Positions 30,858 to 39,997 of a stretch of 64,000 nt of DNA are shown in pieces. The stretch is from DATFDN01 sp963767645 (lineage in GTDB: Bacteria; Pseudomonadota; Alphaproteobacteria; Acetobacterales; Acetobacteraceae). Below the pieces are notes generated by a model that saw nothing but the letters and a program-made list of their open reading frames with translations, made no database searches and was not told where the DNA came from. The stretch spans positions 21,402 through 85,401 of the forward strand of contig CAVYEW010000015.1 in the NCBI GenBank assembly GCA_963767645.1. The letters run 5' to 3'. Each line of letters starts with the position of its first letter. Positions within the stretch are counted from its first letter, which is position 1. Both the position numbers and the translations under genes were made by a program.

Positions 30858-30905
30858 TCGGTCCTCCGGAAAGCTATGCTGCAACAACGGGGCACGGGGG
30901 AGACA

Positions 30906-31889
30906 ATGCGCGCCATCTGGTACGACCGACAGGGGCCCGCAAAAGACGTGCTCGTGCTCGGCGAGCTGCCGACCCCCGATGCCGGGCCGGGCGAGGTGCG
31001 GGTCCGGCTGGAAGCGTCCGGGGTCAACCCGTCCGACACCTACCGCCGGGCCGGCCCGGGCGGCATGGAGTATCCGCGCGTGGTGCCCAACAGCGACGGG
31101 GCGGGCGTGGTCGATCAGGCCGGCCGCGGCGTCGATCCCAGCTGGGACGGCAAGCGGGTCTGGCTCTACAACGGCCAGCGTAACGGGCGCTGGTGCGGCA
31201 CTGCCGCGGAGTATATCGCCCTGTCGCCCGATCTGGTGACGGAGCTGCCGGAACCCGTCTCGTTCGCCGAGGGGGCGACGCTCGGCATTCCGGCGATGAC
31301 CGCGCATCGCTGCGTGTTCGTCGCCGGCCCGGTGCAGGGACGCACGCTGCTCGTCACCGGCGGCGCGGGCGCGGTCGGCCATTACGCCGTGCAGCTTGCG
31401 TCCTGGGCCGGCGCGACGGTGATCGCGACGGTCAGCTCAGCGGAGAAGGCAGAGCGCGCCCGCCTCGGCGGAGCGGCGCATGTCATCGACTATCGGCGCG
31501 AGGACGTGGCAGCGCGGGTAAAGGAGATCACATCCGGACGCGGCGTCGATCACGTCGTAGACGTCGATTTCGGCGGCAATCTCGCGGCGACCCTGCCCTG
31601 CCTGCGCGAGCATGGCAGCATCGCCGTCTATGCGACAAACGGCGACCGCACGCCGCGCCTGCCGGTGCGCGAGCTGATGTTCCGCAATATCAGCCTTCAC
31701 TTCATGGTGCTGCCCACCAGCCCGCACGAGTTGCGCCGGCGCGCGCAGGCCGACATCGCAGCATGGTTGCGCAGCCCGCGCCTGCTGAGCGTGGCAGGAC
31801 GGTTCCCGCTGGCTGAGACCGCCGCGGCGCACGAGGCGGTGGAGCGCGGCGGCAAAATCGGCACGGTCGTGGTGGAGCCGCAGTTATAG
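30906..31889 (+). CDS. NADPH:quinone reductase-like MDR oxidoreductase
   Basis: A 327-residue medium-chain reductase of the zeta-crystallin type without zinc ligands. The GroES-like half shows VRVRLEASGVNPSDTYRRAG; the Rossmann half shows TLLVTGGAGAVGHYAVQLAS (nucleotide loop AGAVG) and DHVVDVDFGGNLAATLPCL. It ends GGKIGTVVVEPQL. It likely reduces quinones or enones using NADPH. The ATG is at 30906. A NIPSNAP-type gene follows 60 bases later and may be in the same transcript. Confidence 0.85.
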   Translation: MRAIWYDRQGPAKDVLVLGELPTPDAGPGEVRVRLEASGVNPSDTYRRAGPGGMEYPRVVPNSDGAGVVDQAGRGVDPSWDGKRVWLYNGQRNGRWCGTAAEYIALSPDLVTELPEPVSFAEGATLGIPAMTAHRCVFVAGPVQGRTLLVTGGAGAVGHYAVQLASWAGATVIATVSSAEKAERARLGGAAHVIDYRREDVAARVKEITSGRGVDHVVDVDFGGNLAATLPCLREHGSIAVYATNGDRTPRLPVRELMFRNISLHFMVLPTSPHELRRRAQADIAAWLRSPRLLSVAGRFPLAETAAAHEAVERGGKIGTVVVEPQL

Positions 31890-31949
31890 CGAGTTGCCAG
31901 CCGTACGGCACGGACAGACACTCGGAGTCATATGGAAGGGAGGCGCGAG

Positions 31950-32586
31950 GTGATCCACGAGCTGCGTACCTACACGCTGTATCCGGGCAAGGTGCCCGCC
32001 TATCTCGACCTCGCCGCCAATGTCGGCCGCCAGGTGCGCGGCAACGAGTACCGGCGTCCTCCAGGGCTACTGGGTCTCGGAGTTCGGGCAGCTCAACCAG
32101 ATCTGGCATCTTTGGAGCTTCGACAGCCTGGACGAGCGCGCGCGGCTGCGGAGTGAGCTGGCCCGCAACGAGCGGTGGCGGACGGAGTACGTGCCGAACG
32201 TGCTCCCCCTGATGCTCCGCCAGGACATACGCTTCCTGAACCCGGTCATCGAGATCAAGCCCCCCGAGGCGGCCGGGCACATGTACGAGCTGCGCATCTA
32301 CCGCACCCAGCCGGGCGCGGCCATGACCTGGGCGCGCCTTCTCGAATCGTACCTGCCGGCGCGCGAGCGCTACTCACCCATCGTCGGCCTGTGGACCGGC
32401 GAGGCGCCGCAGCCCAACGAGGTGGCGCATCTCTGGGCCTATCCCGACCTCAACATCCGCATGAAGGCGCGGGCCGAGGCGATGGGCGATGCGAAATGGC
32501 GGGAGTTCCTGCGCGAGGGCGGGCCGATGCTGGCGGAGATGCAGTCGATCCTGCTCCTGCCGACGGCGTTCTCGCCCATGAAGTAG
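31950..32586 (+). CDS. NIPSNAP-family protein, frameshifted
   Basis: A protein of about 211 residues with two dimeric alpha-beta-barrel (NIPSNAP) repeats. The first opens MIHELRTYTLYPGKVPAYLD; the second is MYELRIYRTQPGAAMTWARL, with LWAYPDLNIRMKARAEAMGD. At 32051/32052 the frame is lost (GAGTACCGGC). Removing one C gives N-E-Y-G-V-L-Q-G-Y-W-V-S-E-F and restores the whole second part to the stop at 32586. GGGAGG lies just before the GTG at 31950; an ATG at 31932 is an alternative. The function of bacterial members is unknown. Only the palindromic repeat and the IS element follow. Confidence 0.75.
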
Positions 32587-32605
32587 CGCCGTATGATAGA
32601 CTGTC

Positions 32606-32681
32606 ATGCGCGGGCTTGATCCGCGCATCCAACGCAAGGTCCGTGTCGCTCGAATCTTGGCTGGATTGCCGGGTCGAGCCC
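32606..32681. repeat. Palindromic intergenic repeat (family B), left part, split by the IS element
   Basis: ATGCGCGG-7 bases-CCGCGCAT (32606-32628) is one hairpin. GGATTGCCGGGTCGAGCCC (to 32681) is the left half of a second hairpin whose right half (GGGTCGAGCCCGGCAATGAC) lies at 33926-33945 beyond the insertion sequence. The elements resemble the dispersed 'GTCATGCCCGGGCTTGACCC'-type intergenic repeats known in alphaproteobacteria. Confidence 0.65.
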
Positions 32682-33925
32682 ACGGCATTCAGGAATAGCT
32701 CATTGGAATCCGAGAACAAGTTGGGCCGAAGCTGGGGGATGGATTGGCTCTGGTGGCGGGTGAAGCAGTGCCGCGAGGGACCTGCGTTGCATGAGGGCGG
32801 CACCGATCAGGCGGAAGGCGGCCTGGGTTGCCAGTGCGGTTCGACCACGCAGCTGCGCGAGCCGAACCAGCAGGAATGCGATGAGGGCTGTGAGGACCTG
32901 CAGGGTGACTGCATTGCGGCTGCTGCCGAGGAAGTGCTGCAGCCGGAGGTTCTGCTTGACCCATTTGAAGAACAGTTCGATGTCCCAGCGCGCTTTGTAG
33001 AGATCGGCGATCTCGGTGGCGGGCGCCCTCAGGTCGTTGCTGACCAAGATCAGCTCGCGGCCGGTGCTGATCCGCACCCTGAGCAGCCGGACCCGACCTT
33101 GATATGGATTGCGGCGATGGGAGGCGATGCGCTCGGGCAAGCGGACGATGTCGTCCCGCAGAATGTGGGTTGCGGCCTTGGGGATGCGACGGCTGCGCAG
33201 CGCGACGACCGGGGTGTTGACCTTCAGCCGCGTCACGAACCGGCAGCCTTGCGCCTGCAAGGAAGCCCAGAACGCGTAGGCGTAGTAGCCGAGATCGAAG
33301 ACGTAGGTTGCGCCTTGTTCGAGCGGAAACGCCTTGGCCATGGTGATGTCGTTGACGCGCGACGACGTGACCCCGAAGCAGGTGGTACGCTGCGATGCCG
33401 GATCGAACACGACGTGCAGCTTGATCGCGCCGTCTACCGCCCACTCGCGCACCATCTGGCCCGCGTGGATGCGCGTCGCGTCGATCAGGCGCAGCGCGTC
33501 GCGCCCCAGGGTCGGCGACAGGCGCGCAAACATGGTGGACAGGTGGGCCGCCACCGCCTCGAACGGCGCAGTCGGACGGAGGGCATTGGCGTCCGCCAGT
33601 GTCGCACGCCGCACCGGCCCCACTCCCAGGTGGGCCAGAGCGGCTTGGTGATGTCCGACCAGATGCACCAGATCGCGAAGCGACCGGGCACCCGCCATCT
33701 GCGCGGCGATCAAGGTGACGAGATGTGCCCACTCGCTCAGCCCCCACTTCGCGCGTCCGACCACCGCTTTGCCAAAGACGCTCCGCGAAACCTCGCGATG
33801 AGTTGGCCAAGTACGGTAGGCTGGAACGGCATGGCTCAGGCTCCACGAGCTTCATTAGGACAGGTCGTCGCAAAACCAATTCGAATAAGAGCTATGCACT
33901 CTGTCAGTGAAATCTATTTCGATAT
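32682..33925 (-). mobile_element. IS4-family insertion sequence, about 1.24 kb
   Basis: Carries one transposase gene on the minus strand. The 11-base sequence GGGTCGAGCCC flanks it on both sides (32671-32681 and 33926-33936), as expected for an IS4-type target duplication. Removing the element and one copy rejoins an intergenic palindrome with arms ATTGCCGGG and CCCGGCAAT. Imperfect inverted sequences containing ATAGCTC and ATTGGAAT-like blocks lie near both ends (about 32695 and 33890), but at different distances from the duplicated target, so the exact termini are uncertain by about 15 bases. Confidence 0.75.
32700..33832 (-). CDS. IS4-family transposase, frameshifted near the N-terminus
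   Basis: DDE transposase of about 377 residues. First aspartate in LRLIDATRIHAGQ, second in ATYVFDLGYYAYAFW, and the full IS4 signature Y-x2-R-x3-E-x6-K in YKARWDIELFFKWVK. The normal N-terminus MPFQPTVLGQLIA begins at the ATG at 33832. One base is missing near 33796; adding it joins EVSRSVFGKAVVGRAKWGLS in frame with the rest (starting at 33764 in the uninterrupted part). If the deletion is real the copy is inactive or needs frameshifting; sequence error is equally possible. Confidence 0.85.
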
Positions 33926-33945
33926 GGGTCGAGCCCGGCAATGAC
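33926..33945. repeat. Palindromic intergenic repeat (family B), right part with target duplication
   Basis: GGGTCGAGCCCGGCAATGAC is the right half of the palindrome interrupted by the IS element. Its first 11 bases are the duplicated target. The acyl-CoA carboxylase stop codon lies 10 bases further on. Confidence 0.65.
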
Positions 33946-33954
33946 GATTTGGGC

Positions 33955-35550
33955 TTAAGGCCGCATCCCGAACCGGCTGATCCCCGTCGCGCGCAGCGGC
34001 GCCGCTAGGTTGGCGAACTCGCACAAAAGGCGGCGGGAGTCGCGCGGGTCGATGATCTCCTCCACCCAGAACGCCTCCGCCGTGCGGAACGGCGAGCGCA
34101 GCGCGTTCAGCCGCGCGTCGATCTCCGCCATTTTCGCTGCCTGATCGGGCGCGGCGTCGATCTCCGCCCGGTAGGCAGCCTCCACCCCGCCCTCCAACGG
34201 CAGCGAGCCCCAGCTCGCCGAGGGCCAGGCGTAGCGCAGCGACAGCCGCCCGCCCGGCTGATGCGCGAACCCGCCCACGCCATAGACGTTGCGGATGATC
34301 ATGCTGCACCAGGGCACGGTCGTCTGGCAGATCGCCGAGACCGCGCGCACGCCCCAGCGGATTGTGGCCGTGCTCTCGGCCGCCAACCCGACCTGGAAGC
34401 CGGGGCAATCGACCAGATGGACGATCGGGAAATGGAAGGTCTGCGCCAGATCGACGAAGCGGATGATCTTTTGGCACGCATCCGCCGTCCACGCCCCGGC
34501 CTGAAACAACGGGTCGCCCGCCATCAGCGCCACCGGCCAGCCGTCGAGGCGGGCGAGGCCGGTGATGATCGGGCGGCCGAAGCCGGGCGTCATCTCGAAG
34601 AAGCTGTCGCGATCGACAAGCGCATTGACGATCCGCCGCATCGAATAGGCTTGCTTCTTGTCGCGCGGCACCGACGAGACCAGCCATTCCTCGCGCCGCG
34701 CCGGATCATCCCAGCCGCGCTTGCGCTCCGGCAGGTCGTGGACCGAGTTCGGCATGTAGGACAGGAAGCGCCGTGCCACCGCGAACGCCTCGTCCTCGCT
34801 GTCCACGGCGTGATCGACCGCGCCGCAGCCGACCTGGATTTCCCAGCCCCCCAGTTCCTGCTTGCTGCGCGGCTCGCCCAGGCGCTCCACCACCGGCGGG
34901 CCGGCGACGAACACCGCCGACAGATCCTTCACCATGATCGCGTAATGCGCGGCGGCCAGCCGCGCCGCGCCGAGCCCGGCTACCGAGCCGAGGCCGAGCG
35001 CCACCACCGGCACCTGCTCCATATTGATCGCGCACAACTCCATCGAGGAGCCGTCCGACAAGCCTCCCGGCAGGTTCGCCCGTCCGGTCGTCTCGATGGT
35101 CTTGACCGACCCGCCGCCGCCCGAGCCCTCGATCAGCCGGATCAGCGGCAGGCGGAATTGCGCCGCCATCTGCTCCGACATCCGGAGCTTGCCCTTGATC
35201 GAGGCGTCCGCCGAGCCGCCGCGCACGGTAAAGTCGTCGCCCGCGACCACCACCGTCCGCCCGTCCACAAGTCCGCGCCCGAACACCAGGTTCGCCGGCT
35301 GAAACGAGGCAAGCGTGCCGTCCGGGTTGTAGGTGCCGCGCCCGGAGATCGCGCCGACCTCGTGGAAGCTGTCCGGATCGAGCATCCGCTCGATACGCTC
35401 CCGCACTGTCAGCCGTCCGCCCGCGCGCTGGCGCGCGATCCGCTCCGCCCCGCCCATCTCGTGGGCGAGCGCGGTCCGGGTGCGCAGTTCCTCAAGCTCC
35501 GGCTCCCAGCTATCCGGCGCGATCGGGCGGATCGGGGTATCGTCTGGCAT
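33955..35550 (-). CDS. Acyl-CoA carboxylase carboxyltransferase (beta) subunit
   Basis: A 531-residue biotin-dependent carboxyltransferase of the propionyl/methylcrotonyl-CoA carboxylase type. The N-terminal CT half has GGAERIARQRAGGRLTVRER, VVVAGDDFTVRGGSADASIK and LIEGSGGGGSVKTIETTGRA. The C-terminal half has FHFPIVHLVDCPGFQVGLAA and TVPWCSMIIRNVYGVGGFAH. The substrate cannot be read directly; no biotin carboxylase or biotin carrier subunit is adjacent. Two ATGs follow GGGAGGAC; the second (35550) has the better spacing, the first is at 35553. It is divergent from the enoyl-CoA hydratase, which suggests a shared acyl-CoA pathway. The IS element lies just beyond its 3' end. Confidence 0.85.
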   Translation of the reverse strand: MPDDTPIRPIAPDSWEPELEELRTRTALAHEMGGAERIARQRAGGRLTVRERIERMLDPDSFHEVGAISGRGTYNPDGTLASFQPANLVFGRGLVDGRTVVVAGDDFTVRGGSADASIKGKLRMSEQMAAQFRLPLIRLIEGSGGGGSVKTIETTGRANLPGGLSDGSSMELCAINMEQVPVVALGLGSVAGLGAARLAAAHYAIMVKDLSAVFVAGPPVVERLGEPRSKQELGGWEIQVGCGAVDHAVDSEDEAFAVARRFLSYMPNSVHDLPERKRGWDDPARREEWLVSSVPRDKKQAYSMRRIVNALVDRDSFFEMTPGFGRPIITGLARLDGWPVALMAGDPLFQAGAWTADACQKIIRFVDLAQTFHFPIVHLVDCPGFQVGLAAESTATIRWGVRAVSAICQTTVPWCSMIIRNVYGVGGFAHQPGGRLSLRYAWPSASWGSLPLEGGVEAAYRAEIDAAPDQAAKMAEIDARLNALRSPFRTAEAFWVEEIIDPRDSRRLLCEFANLAAPLRATGISRFGMRP

Positions 35551-35637
35551 CATGTCCTCCCGAGGAGCAGTGCTTGGCGCGCGACGCTCGCGGTTCTAGC
35601 AAGCCTGCCACGACGAGGTAATGGCCGGAGGGGGACG

Positions 35638-36417
35638 ATGGACGAGCTGCTGTATGACCTGCGGGACGGGATCGGCCGGATCACCTTCAACCGCCCCGCT
35701 TCGCGCAACGCGCTGACCTTCGCCATGTACGAGCGCCTGGCCGAGATCTGCGCCGAGGCGGGGAGGCGCGACGACGTCCGTGCGCTCATCCTGACCGGCG
35801 CGGGCGAGAAGGCTTTTGCCGCCGGTACCGATATCGGCCAGTTCCGCGCCTTCACCCGCCCCGAGGACGCGATCGAGTACGAGGCGCGGCTGGACCGGGT
35901 GCTGGACGTGCTGGAACGCTGCCCCGTCCCCACCATCGCCGCTATCGCCGGCGCCTGCACAGGCGGCGGCGCCGGAATCGCCGCCGCCTGCGACATGCGC
36001 ATCGCCGCGCGCGGCGCACGATTCGGCTTCCCGATCGCCCGCACGCTCGGCAACTGCCTGTCGATGGCGAACTACGCCCGCCTCGCCGCCCTGATCGGCC
36101 CGGCCCGCGTCACCGAGATCATCTTCACCGCCCGCCTGGTCGAAGCCGAGGAGGCGCGCGCCATCGGGCTGGTCGGCGAGGTGCTGCCCGACGCCGCCGC
36201 CCTCGCGGCGCGCGCCGAGGAGTTGGCCCGCCTGATCGCCGGCCACGCCCCCCTGACGCTGCGTGCCACCAAGGAGGCGCTGCGCCGGCTGCGCACGAGC
36301 GGGATGGAAGGGGCGGAGGACCGCGATCTGATCCTGTCCTGCTACATGAGCCGCGATTTCCGCGAGGGAATGGAGGCGTTCCTCGGCAAGCGCACTCCGG
36401 TCTGGCGGGGGGAGTAG
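35638..36417 (+). CDS. Enoyl-CoA hydratase/isomerase family protein
   Basis: A 259-residue crotonase-fold enzyme. ITFNRPASRNALTFAMYERL at the N-terminus, the CoA/oxyanion segment GEKAFAAGTDIGQF, and IAAIAGACTGGGAGIAAACD followed by RIAARGARFGFPIARTLGNC are typical. LVGEVLPDAAALAARAEELA and LRATKEALRRLRTSG complete the fold. Reaction (hydratase, isomerase or hydrolase) not decided. The ATG at 35638 lies 87 bases from the divergent carboxyltransferase start, so the two probably serve one acyl-CoA pathway. Confidence 0.87.
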   Translation: MDELLYDLRDGIGRITFNRPASRNALTFAMYERLAEICAEAGRRDDVRALILTGAGEKAFAAGTDIGQFRAFTRPEDAIEYEARLDRVLDVLERCPVPTIAAIAGACTGGGAGIAAACDMRIAARGARFGFPIARTLGNCLSMANYARLAALIGPARVTEIIFTARLVEAEEARAIGLVGEVLPDAAALAARAEELARLIAGHAPLTLRATKEALRRLRTSGMEGAEDRDLILSCYMSRDFREGMEAFLGKRTPVWRGE

Positions 36418-36587
36418 GAGTTTGCGCGGACGCCCACCTGACCTGACGGCCAGCGATTCTCCCCCGCTCACGCCTTCATGGGAGAAGTCGACGATGACCT
36501 CGACCGATGTTGGGCCGTATTCTCTTGATATTCGTAACGGAAACAGGAATACGGGCGCACCCTGGCGTGCAATGCAGGAAGCCCGCA

Positions 36588-37469
36588 ATGATCAACGAAG
36601 GCTACCTAGTGCTGGCCACCGGGCCGGCCAGGTACATTGACATGGCGCGTAACTTGGCCGCCTCCATCCGCGTGATGGACGGCACCCGCAGAATCTGTCT
36701 GGTGCATGACGAGAATGCGCGCGTTGATATTTCCGACAGGCGCTTCTTCGATGACTATGCGGTGCTTCCGGACGACCCGTTGTATCCGGGCTTCATGAAC
36801 AAAATCCGGCTGTTCCCGATGTCGCCGTACCGCCGGACAATGTTCGTGGATGCTGATTGCCTTCTTCTGAAGCGCGATGTCGACCATTATTGGAATAGGA
36901 CGCGGGCCTATTTTTTCGCAATCACCGGGAACCGACGGACGAGTGGTGAATGGAAAGGTGCTGATATTTCGAAAATCCTTGAGCAGGAAGGCGCGCCGTA
37001 CCTGGTGCAGATGAATTCCGGTGTATTCTGTTTCGACAATAGCCCGGATGCAGCAACATTCTTTGAGGGGCTGAACAGCTTCTACCTCCGGCGGCGGGAA
37101 AAGCTCGGCATCGGGTTGCACCGCGGCCGGCCGGCGCAAACGGACGAAATCTATATCGGATTGTGGATGGGCTTGAACGGGCTCGACAGCTGCAGCGGCA
37201 GGATCGGTGACAATTCCTGGATGGTGTCCACTTGGCGCGCCTTCTGGATGACATTTGATCCGGCGCGCGACGTCACGGTGCTACGCAAACCCAAACGCTC
37301 CTTTGCGGGCGTCCCGAACCCGATCGGTGGCTGGGACCGGTTGAGCCCGTCCTTTGTGCATTTCATCGGGCTGAAGCCATCAGGAAGGTACAAGCGGCTA
37401 GCCGCTTACTTCAATGCGAAAATGGCACAGGTGGGACCGGTAGCCCACACCCCGGGACTGAACAGCTAG
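36588..37469 (+). CDS. Putative glycosyltransferase (GT-A fold, GT8-like)
   Basis: A 293-residue protein. MINEGYLVLATGPARYIDMA and AASIRVMDGTRRICLVHDEN look like the nucleotide-sugar half, and MSPYRRTMFVDADCLLLKRD carries a D-A-D metal motif, as in GT8 enzymes. QMNSGVFCFDNSPDAATFFE and QTDEIYIGLWMGLNG match the acceptor-side pattern. It ends SFVHFIGLKPSGRYKRLAAY. Sugar unknown. The ATG at 36588 gives the best N-terminus (an ATG at 36507 is also in frame). GC is lower than in the neighbours. It faces the methyltransferase gene at 37510 tail to tail. Confidence 0.65.
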   Translation: MINEGYLVLATGPARYIDMARNLAASIRVMDGTRRICLVHDENARVDISDRRFFDDYAVLPDDPLYPGFMNKIRLFPMSPYRRTMFVDADCLLLKRDVDHYWNRTRAYFFAITGNRRTSGEWKGADISKILEQEGAPYLVQMNSGVFCFDNSPDAATFFEGLNSFYLRRREKLGIGLHRGRPAQTDEIYIGLWMGLNGLDSCSGRIGDNSWMVSTWRAFWMTFDPARDVTVLRKPKRSFAGVPNPIGGWDRLSPSFVHFIGLKPSGRYKRLAAYFNAKMAQVGPVAHTPGLNS

Positions 37470-37509
37470 TGAGACCAGAGCGAGTTGCGATTGAGCCCTG
37501 GTACCGCAG

Positions 37510-38283
37510 CTAGGCCTCTCGCCGGTACGTTGCCAGAATACATGCTTCGGGGTAGCGCAGGCCGACAGCCTTCATACAGCGCCATGCAGTCAGCTCGGCG
37601 ACATTGCTCCAGCGCCAGCGCGCAAATGCTCTGCAATCATCGAGATGGCGAAAGCTTTCCTGACGAAATCCCGCAGCGTGAAACAGTCGATTTAGTGCCC
37701 GGCGCGTATTCATTTTATAGCTGGTTGGAAAAGTGTCCCGTTCCTCGGCATCCCAAAGAAACTTCTTTAGAATATGATGGATGCTAAGGGGCGTTATGGC
37801 GGAGATGATGGTCGCTGGCGAGAGCTTTTCGACTGTATAGACTACGACGAGGCCGCCCGGCCTGACTAGCCGTGCAAGTGCGGTAAGTGCGGCAACGGGA
37901 TCACTGATGTGCTCGGCCACCATTCGGAGCGTCACCAGGTCGAACTGTCGATCGGTTTGGTAATCCTGGAGCATGCATTGAGCGCGTTCGTGCAATAGTA
38001 AGTTGTCCAGAATATTGTCGCTGGGATCGAGCCCAACCAGGAGACGGCAGCGTCTCGCAAGTACGGCCGCTCCGGCCGGGTTTGAGGGAAAAACGAATCG
38101 CCCGCAGCCGACGTCAAGCCACTCGGTTTCCTCGCCGATAAGGTCGAACAGCAATGCCTCGTACCAGTCGTCAGGCGTTCGATACCCGAACCGGTCACGC
38201 AGGACTGGACCCCAGCCCATCCGCTCTGGAGTGCCATATTTTAGGGTCAGGATCTGTTCGATAGCCGATGGCTGCACGCTCAT
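37510..38283 (-). CDS. Class I SAM-dependent methyltransferase
   Basis: A 257-residue protein with a Methyltransf_11/25-like core: EWLDVGCGRFVFPSN (motif I), RCRLLVGLDPSDNILDNLLL, FDLVTLRMVAEHISDPVAAL (motif IV region) and LARLVRPGGLVVVYTVEKLS. The C-terminal part (HHILKKFLWDAEERDTFPTS) resembles methyltransferases of glycan and lipid gene clusters. Target unknown. GC is lower than in rpiA and map beside it, so together with the GT-A gene it forms a two-gene islet of foreign look. Confidence 0.8.
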   Translation of the reverse strand: MSVQPSAIEQILTLKYGTPERMGWGPVLRDRFGYRTPDDWYEALLFDLIGEETEWLDVGCGRFVFPSNPAGAAVLARRCRLLVGLDPSDNILDNLLLHERAQCMLQDYQTDRQFDLVTLRMVAEHISDPVAALTALARLVRPGGLVVVYTVEKLSPATIISAITPLSIHHILKKFLWDAEERDTFPTSYKMNTRRALNRLFHAAGFRQESFRHLDDCRAFARWRWSNVAELTAWRCMKAVGLRYPEACILATYRREA

Positions 38284-38334
38284 GCAGGAGAGAATGCCTG
38301 AAGCGTAACAGCGGCGGAAGTTGTTTCCGAGCTC

Positions 38335-39048
38335 CTAAACAGCCGTGCGCACGAGTGTCCCCAACCCGTCGGCCCCGGATACCAGCGCCCGCTCGGCCAT
38401 GCAGAGGAACAATCCCGTCTCGATCACCCCTACGATCTCTCGGAACGCCCTGTCCAATGCCGCCGGATCGGCGAGTGGGCCGGTCGCACAGTCGAGGATC
38501 ATGTTCCCGCCATCGGTTCGAAACAACGCTCCGGCCTGATCCCGCCGCACCTCCGGCCGGACGCCGAGCGTCGCCAGCCGTGCCGCCGTCGTCTCCCAGC
38601 CGAATGCCACCACCTCGACGGGAACCGGAGCGCGTGCCCCCAGCCTGTCCACAAGCTTTGAGGAATCGGCGATGATGACCAACCGCCTGGAAGATGCGGC
38701 CACGATCTTCTCGCGCAGCAGCGCGCCGCCCAGCCCCTTGATCAGATCAAGCGACCCACGGGCAACCTCGTCCGCGCCGTCGATGGTCAGGTCGAGAAGC
38801 GGGCACTCGGCAAAGGAGACGAGCGCGATCCCGCCCGCCCGCGCGCGCTGGGCCGTCCGCTCCGAGGTCGGGATAGCCCGGATGCGCAGCCCTGCCCGGA
38901 CCCGGCGAGCCAGGGCGTCGATCGCATAGGCGGCGGTCGAGCCGGTGCCGAGGCCGACCGCCATCCCATCCTCGACCAGCGCGACTGCCGCCTCGGCGGC
39001 CGCCTGCTTCTGCGCGCCATGCGGGTCCGTCTGCGTCGCGTCCGTCAT
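38335..39048 (-). CDS. rpiA: Ribose-5-phosphate isomerase A
   Basis: Interconverts ribose 5-phosphate and ribulose 5-phosphate. The 237-residue protein has GMAVGLGTGSTAAYAIDALA (phosphate loop), LTIDGADEV with the catalytic aspartates, GGALLREKIVAASSRRLVII with the catalytic glutamate and lysine, RTDGGNMILDC near 190, and a C-terminal GLFLCMAERALVSGADGLGT. The ATG is at 39048. It is divergent from map, with 100 bases between them. Confidence 0.95.
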   Translation of the reverse strand: MTDATQTDPHGAQKQAAAEAAVALVEDGMAVGLGTGSTAAYAIDALARRVRAGLRIRAIPTSERTAQRARAGGIALVSFAECPLLDLTIDGADEVARGSLDLIKGLGGALLREKIVAASSRRLVIIADSSKLVDRLGARAPVPVEVVAFGWETTAARLATLGVRPEVRRDQAGALFRTDGGNMILDCATGPLADPAALDRAFREIVGVIETGLFLCMAERALVSGADGLGTLVRTAV

Positions 39049-39148
39049 GGCCTTGCCTCACAGCTCTTGCGCGTCATGCCCTTGCACCGGGAAGTTGGGT
39101 TGCGCATGTTCGCCGCGCCAGGTGAGTGCGCGGAGGGCGGACAGGATT

Positions 39149-39955
39149 ATGGATGGCGGAGCCGAGACCAGGCAGATCACCCTTCACGCGCCCGAGGACT
39201 TTGCCGGAATGCGTGCGGCCGGACGGCTCGCGGCCGAGACGCTGGACATGATCACGCCGCATGTGCGCCCCGGCGTCACCACCGGCGAGCTCGACCGGCT
39301 CTGCCACGACTTCATCCTCGCGCACGGAGCGGTGCCGGCGCCGCTCAATTATCGCGGTTTTCCCAAGTCGATCTGCACCTCCATCAACCACGTCGTCTGC
39401 CACGGCATCCCCGGCGATCGCCGCCTGCTGAACGGCGACGTCCTGAACATCGACATCACCGTGATCCTGAATGGCTGGCACGGCGATTCGTCGCGCATGT
39501 ATGTGGCAGGCATCCCCTCCACCAAAGCCCGCAACCTGATGGACGTGACCTACGAGGCGCTGATGCGCGGCGTCGCCGCCGTGCGCCCCGGCGCCACGCT
39601 CGGCGATGTCGGCCATGCCATCCAGAGCTTTGTCGAGGGTCATCGGTACAGCGTGGTGCGCGATTTCTGCGGTCACGGCATCGGGCGGCACTTCCACGAG
39701 CCGCCGAACGTGCTGCATTTCGGCCGTCGCGGCGAGGGTCCGGTGCTGCGGCCCGGCATGTTCTTCACCATCGAGCCGATGGTGAACGCCGGGCGGCCCG
39801 AGGTGAAGATCCTCGACGACGGCTGGACCGCGGTGACGCGCGACCGCAGCCTGTCGATGCAGTTCGAACACATGGTTGGCGTGACCGAGGAGGGTGTCGA
39901 AATATTTACCCTCTCGCCGGCAGGCTACGAGAAGCCGCCCTATCCGGTCGGCTGA
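39149..39955 (+). CDS. map: Type I methionine aminopeptidase
   Basis: Removes the N-terminal methionine from new proteins. The 268-residue enzyme shows the full metal set: ICTSINHVVCHGIPG (histidine), LNIDITVILNGWHGDSSRMY (two aspartates), DFCGHGIGRHFHEPPNVLHF (histidine), GMFFTIEPMVNAG (glutamate) and SMQFEHMVGVTEEGVEIF (glutamate). CGGAGGGCGG precedes the ATG at 39149; the open frame further upstream to 38945 overlaps rpiA and is not used. It is followed by radC 42 bases later. Confidence 0.95.
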   Translation: MDGGAETRQITLHAPEDFAGMRAAGRLAAETLDMITPHVRPGVTTGELDRLCHDFILAHGAVPAPLNYRGFPKSICTSINHVVCHGIPGDRRLLNGDVLNIDITVILNGWHGDSSRMYVAGIPSTKARNLMDVTYEALMRGVAAVRPGATLGDVGHAIQSFVEGHRYSVVRDFCGHGIGRHFHEPPNVLHFGRRGEGPVLRPGMFFTIEPMVNAGRPEVKILDDGWTAVTRDRSLSMQFEHMVGVTEEGVEIFTLSPAGYEKPPYPVG

Positions 39956-39997
39956 CCCGGCCAATTCGCGCCGGGCCTCCTCTCGGCCGCGGGACGC

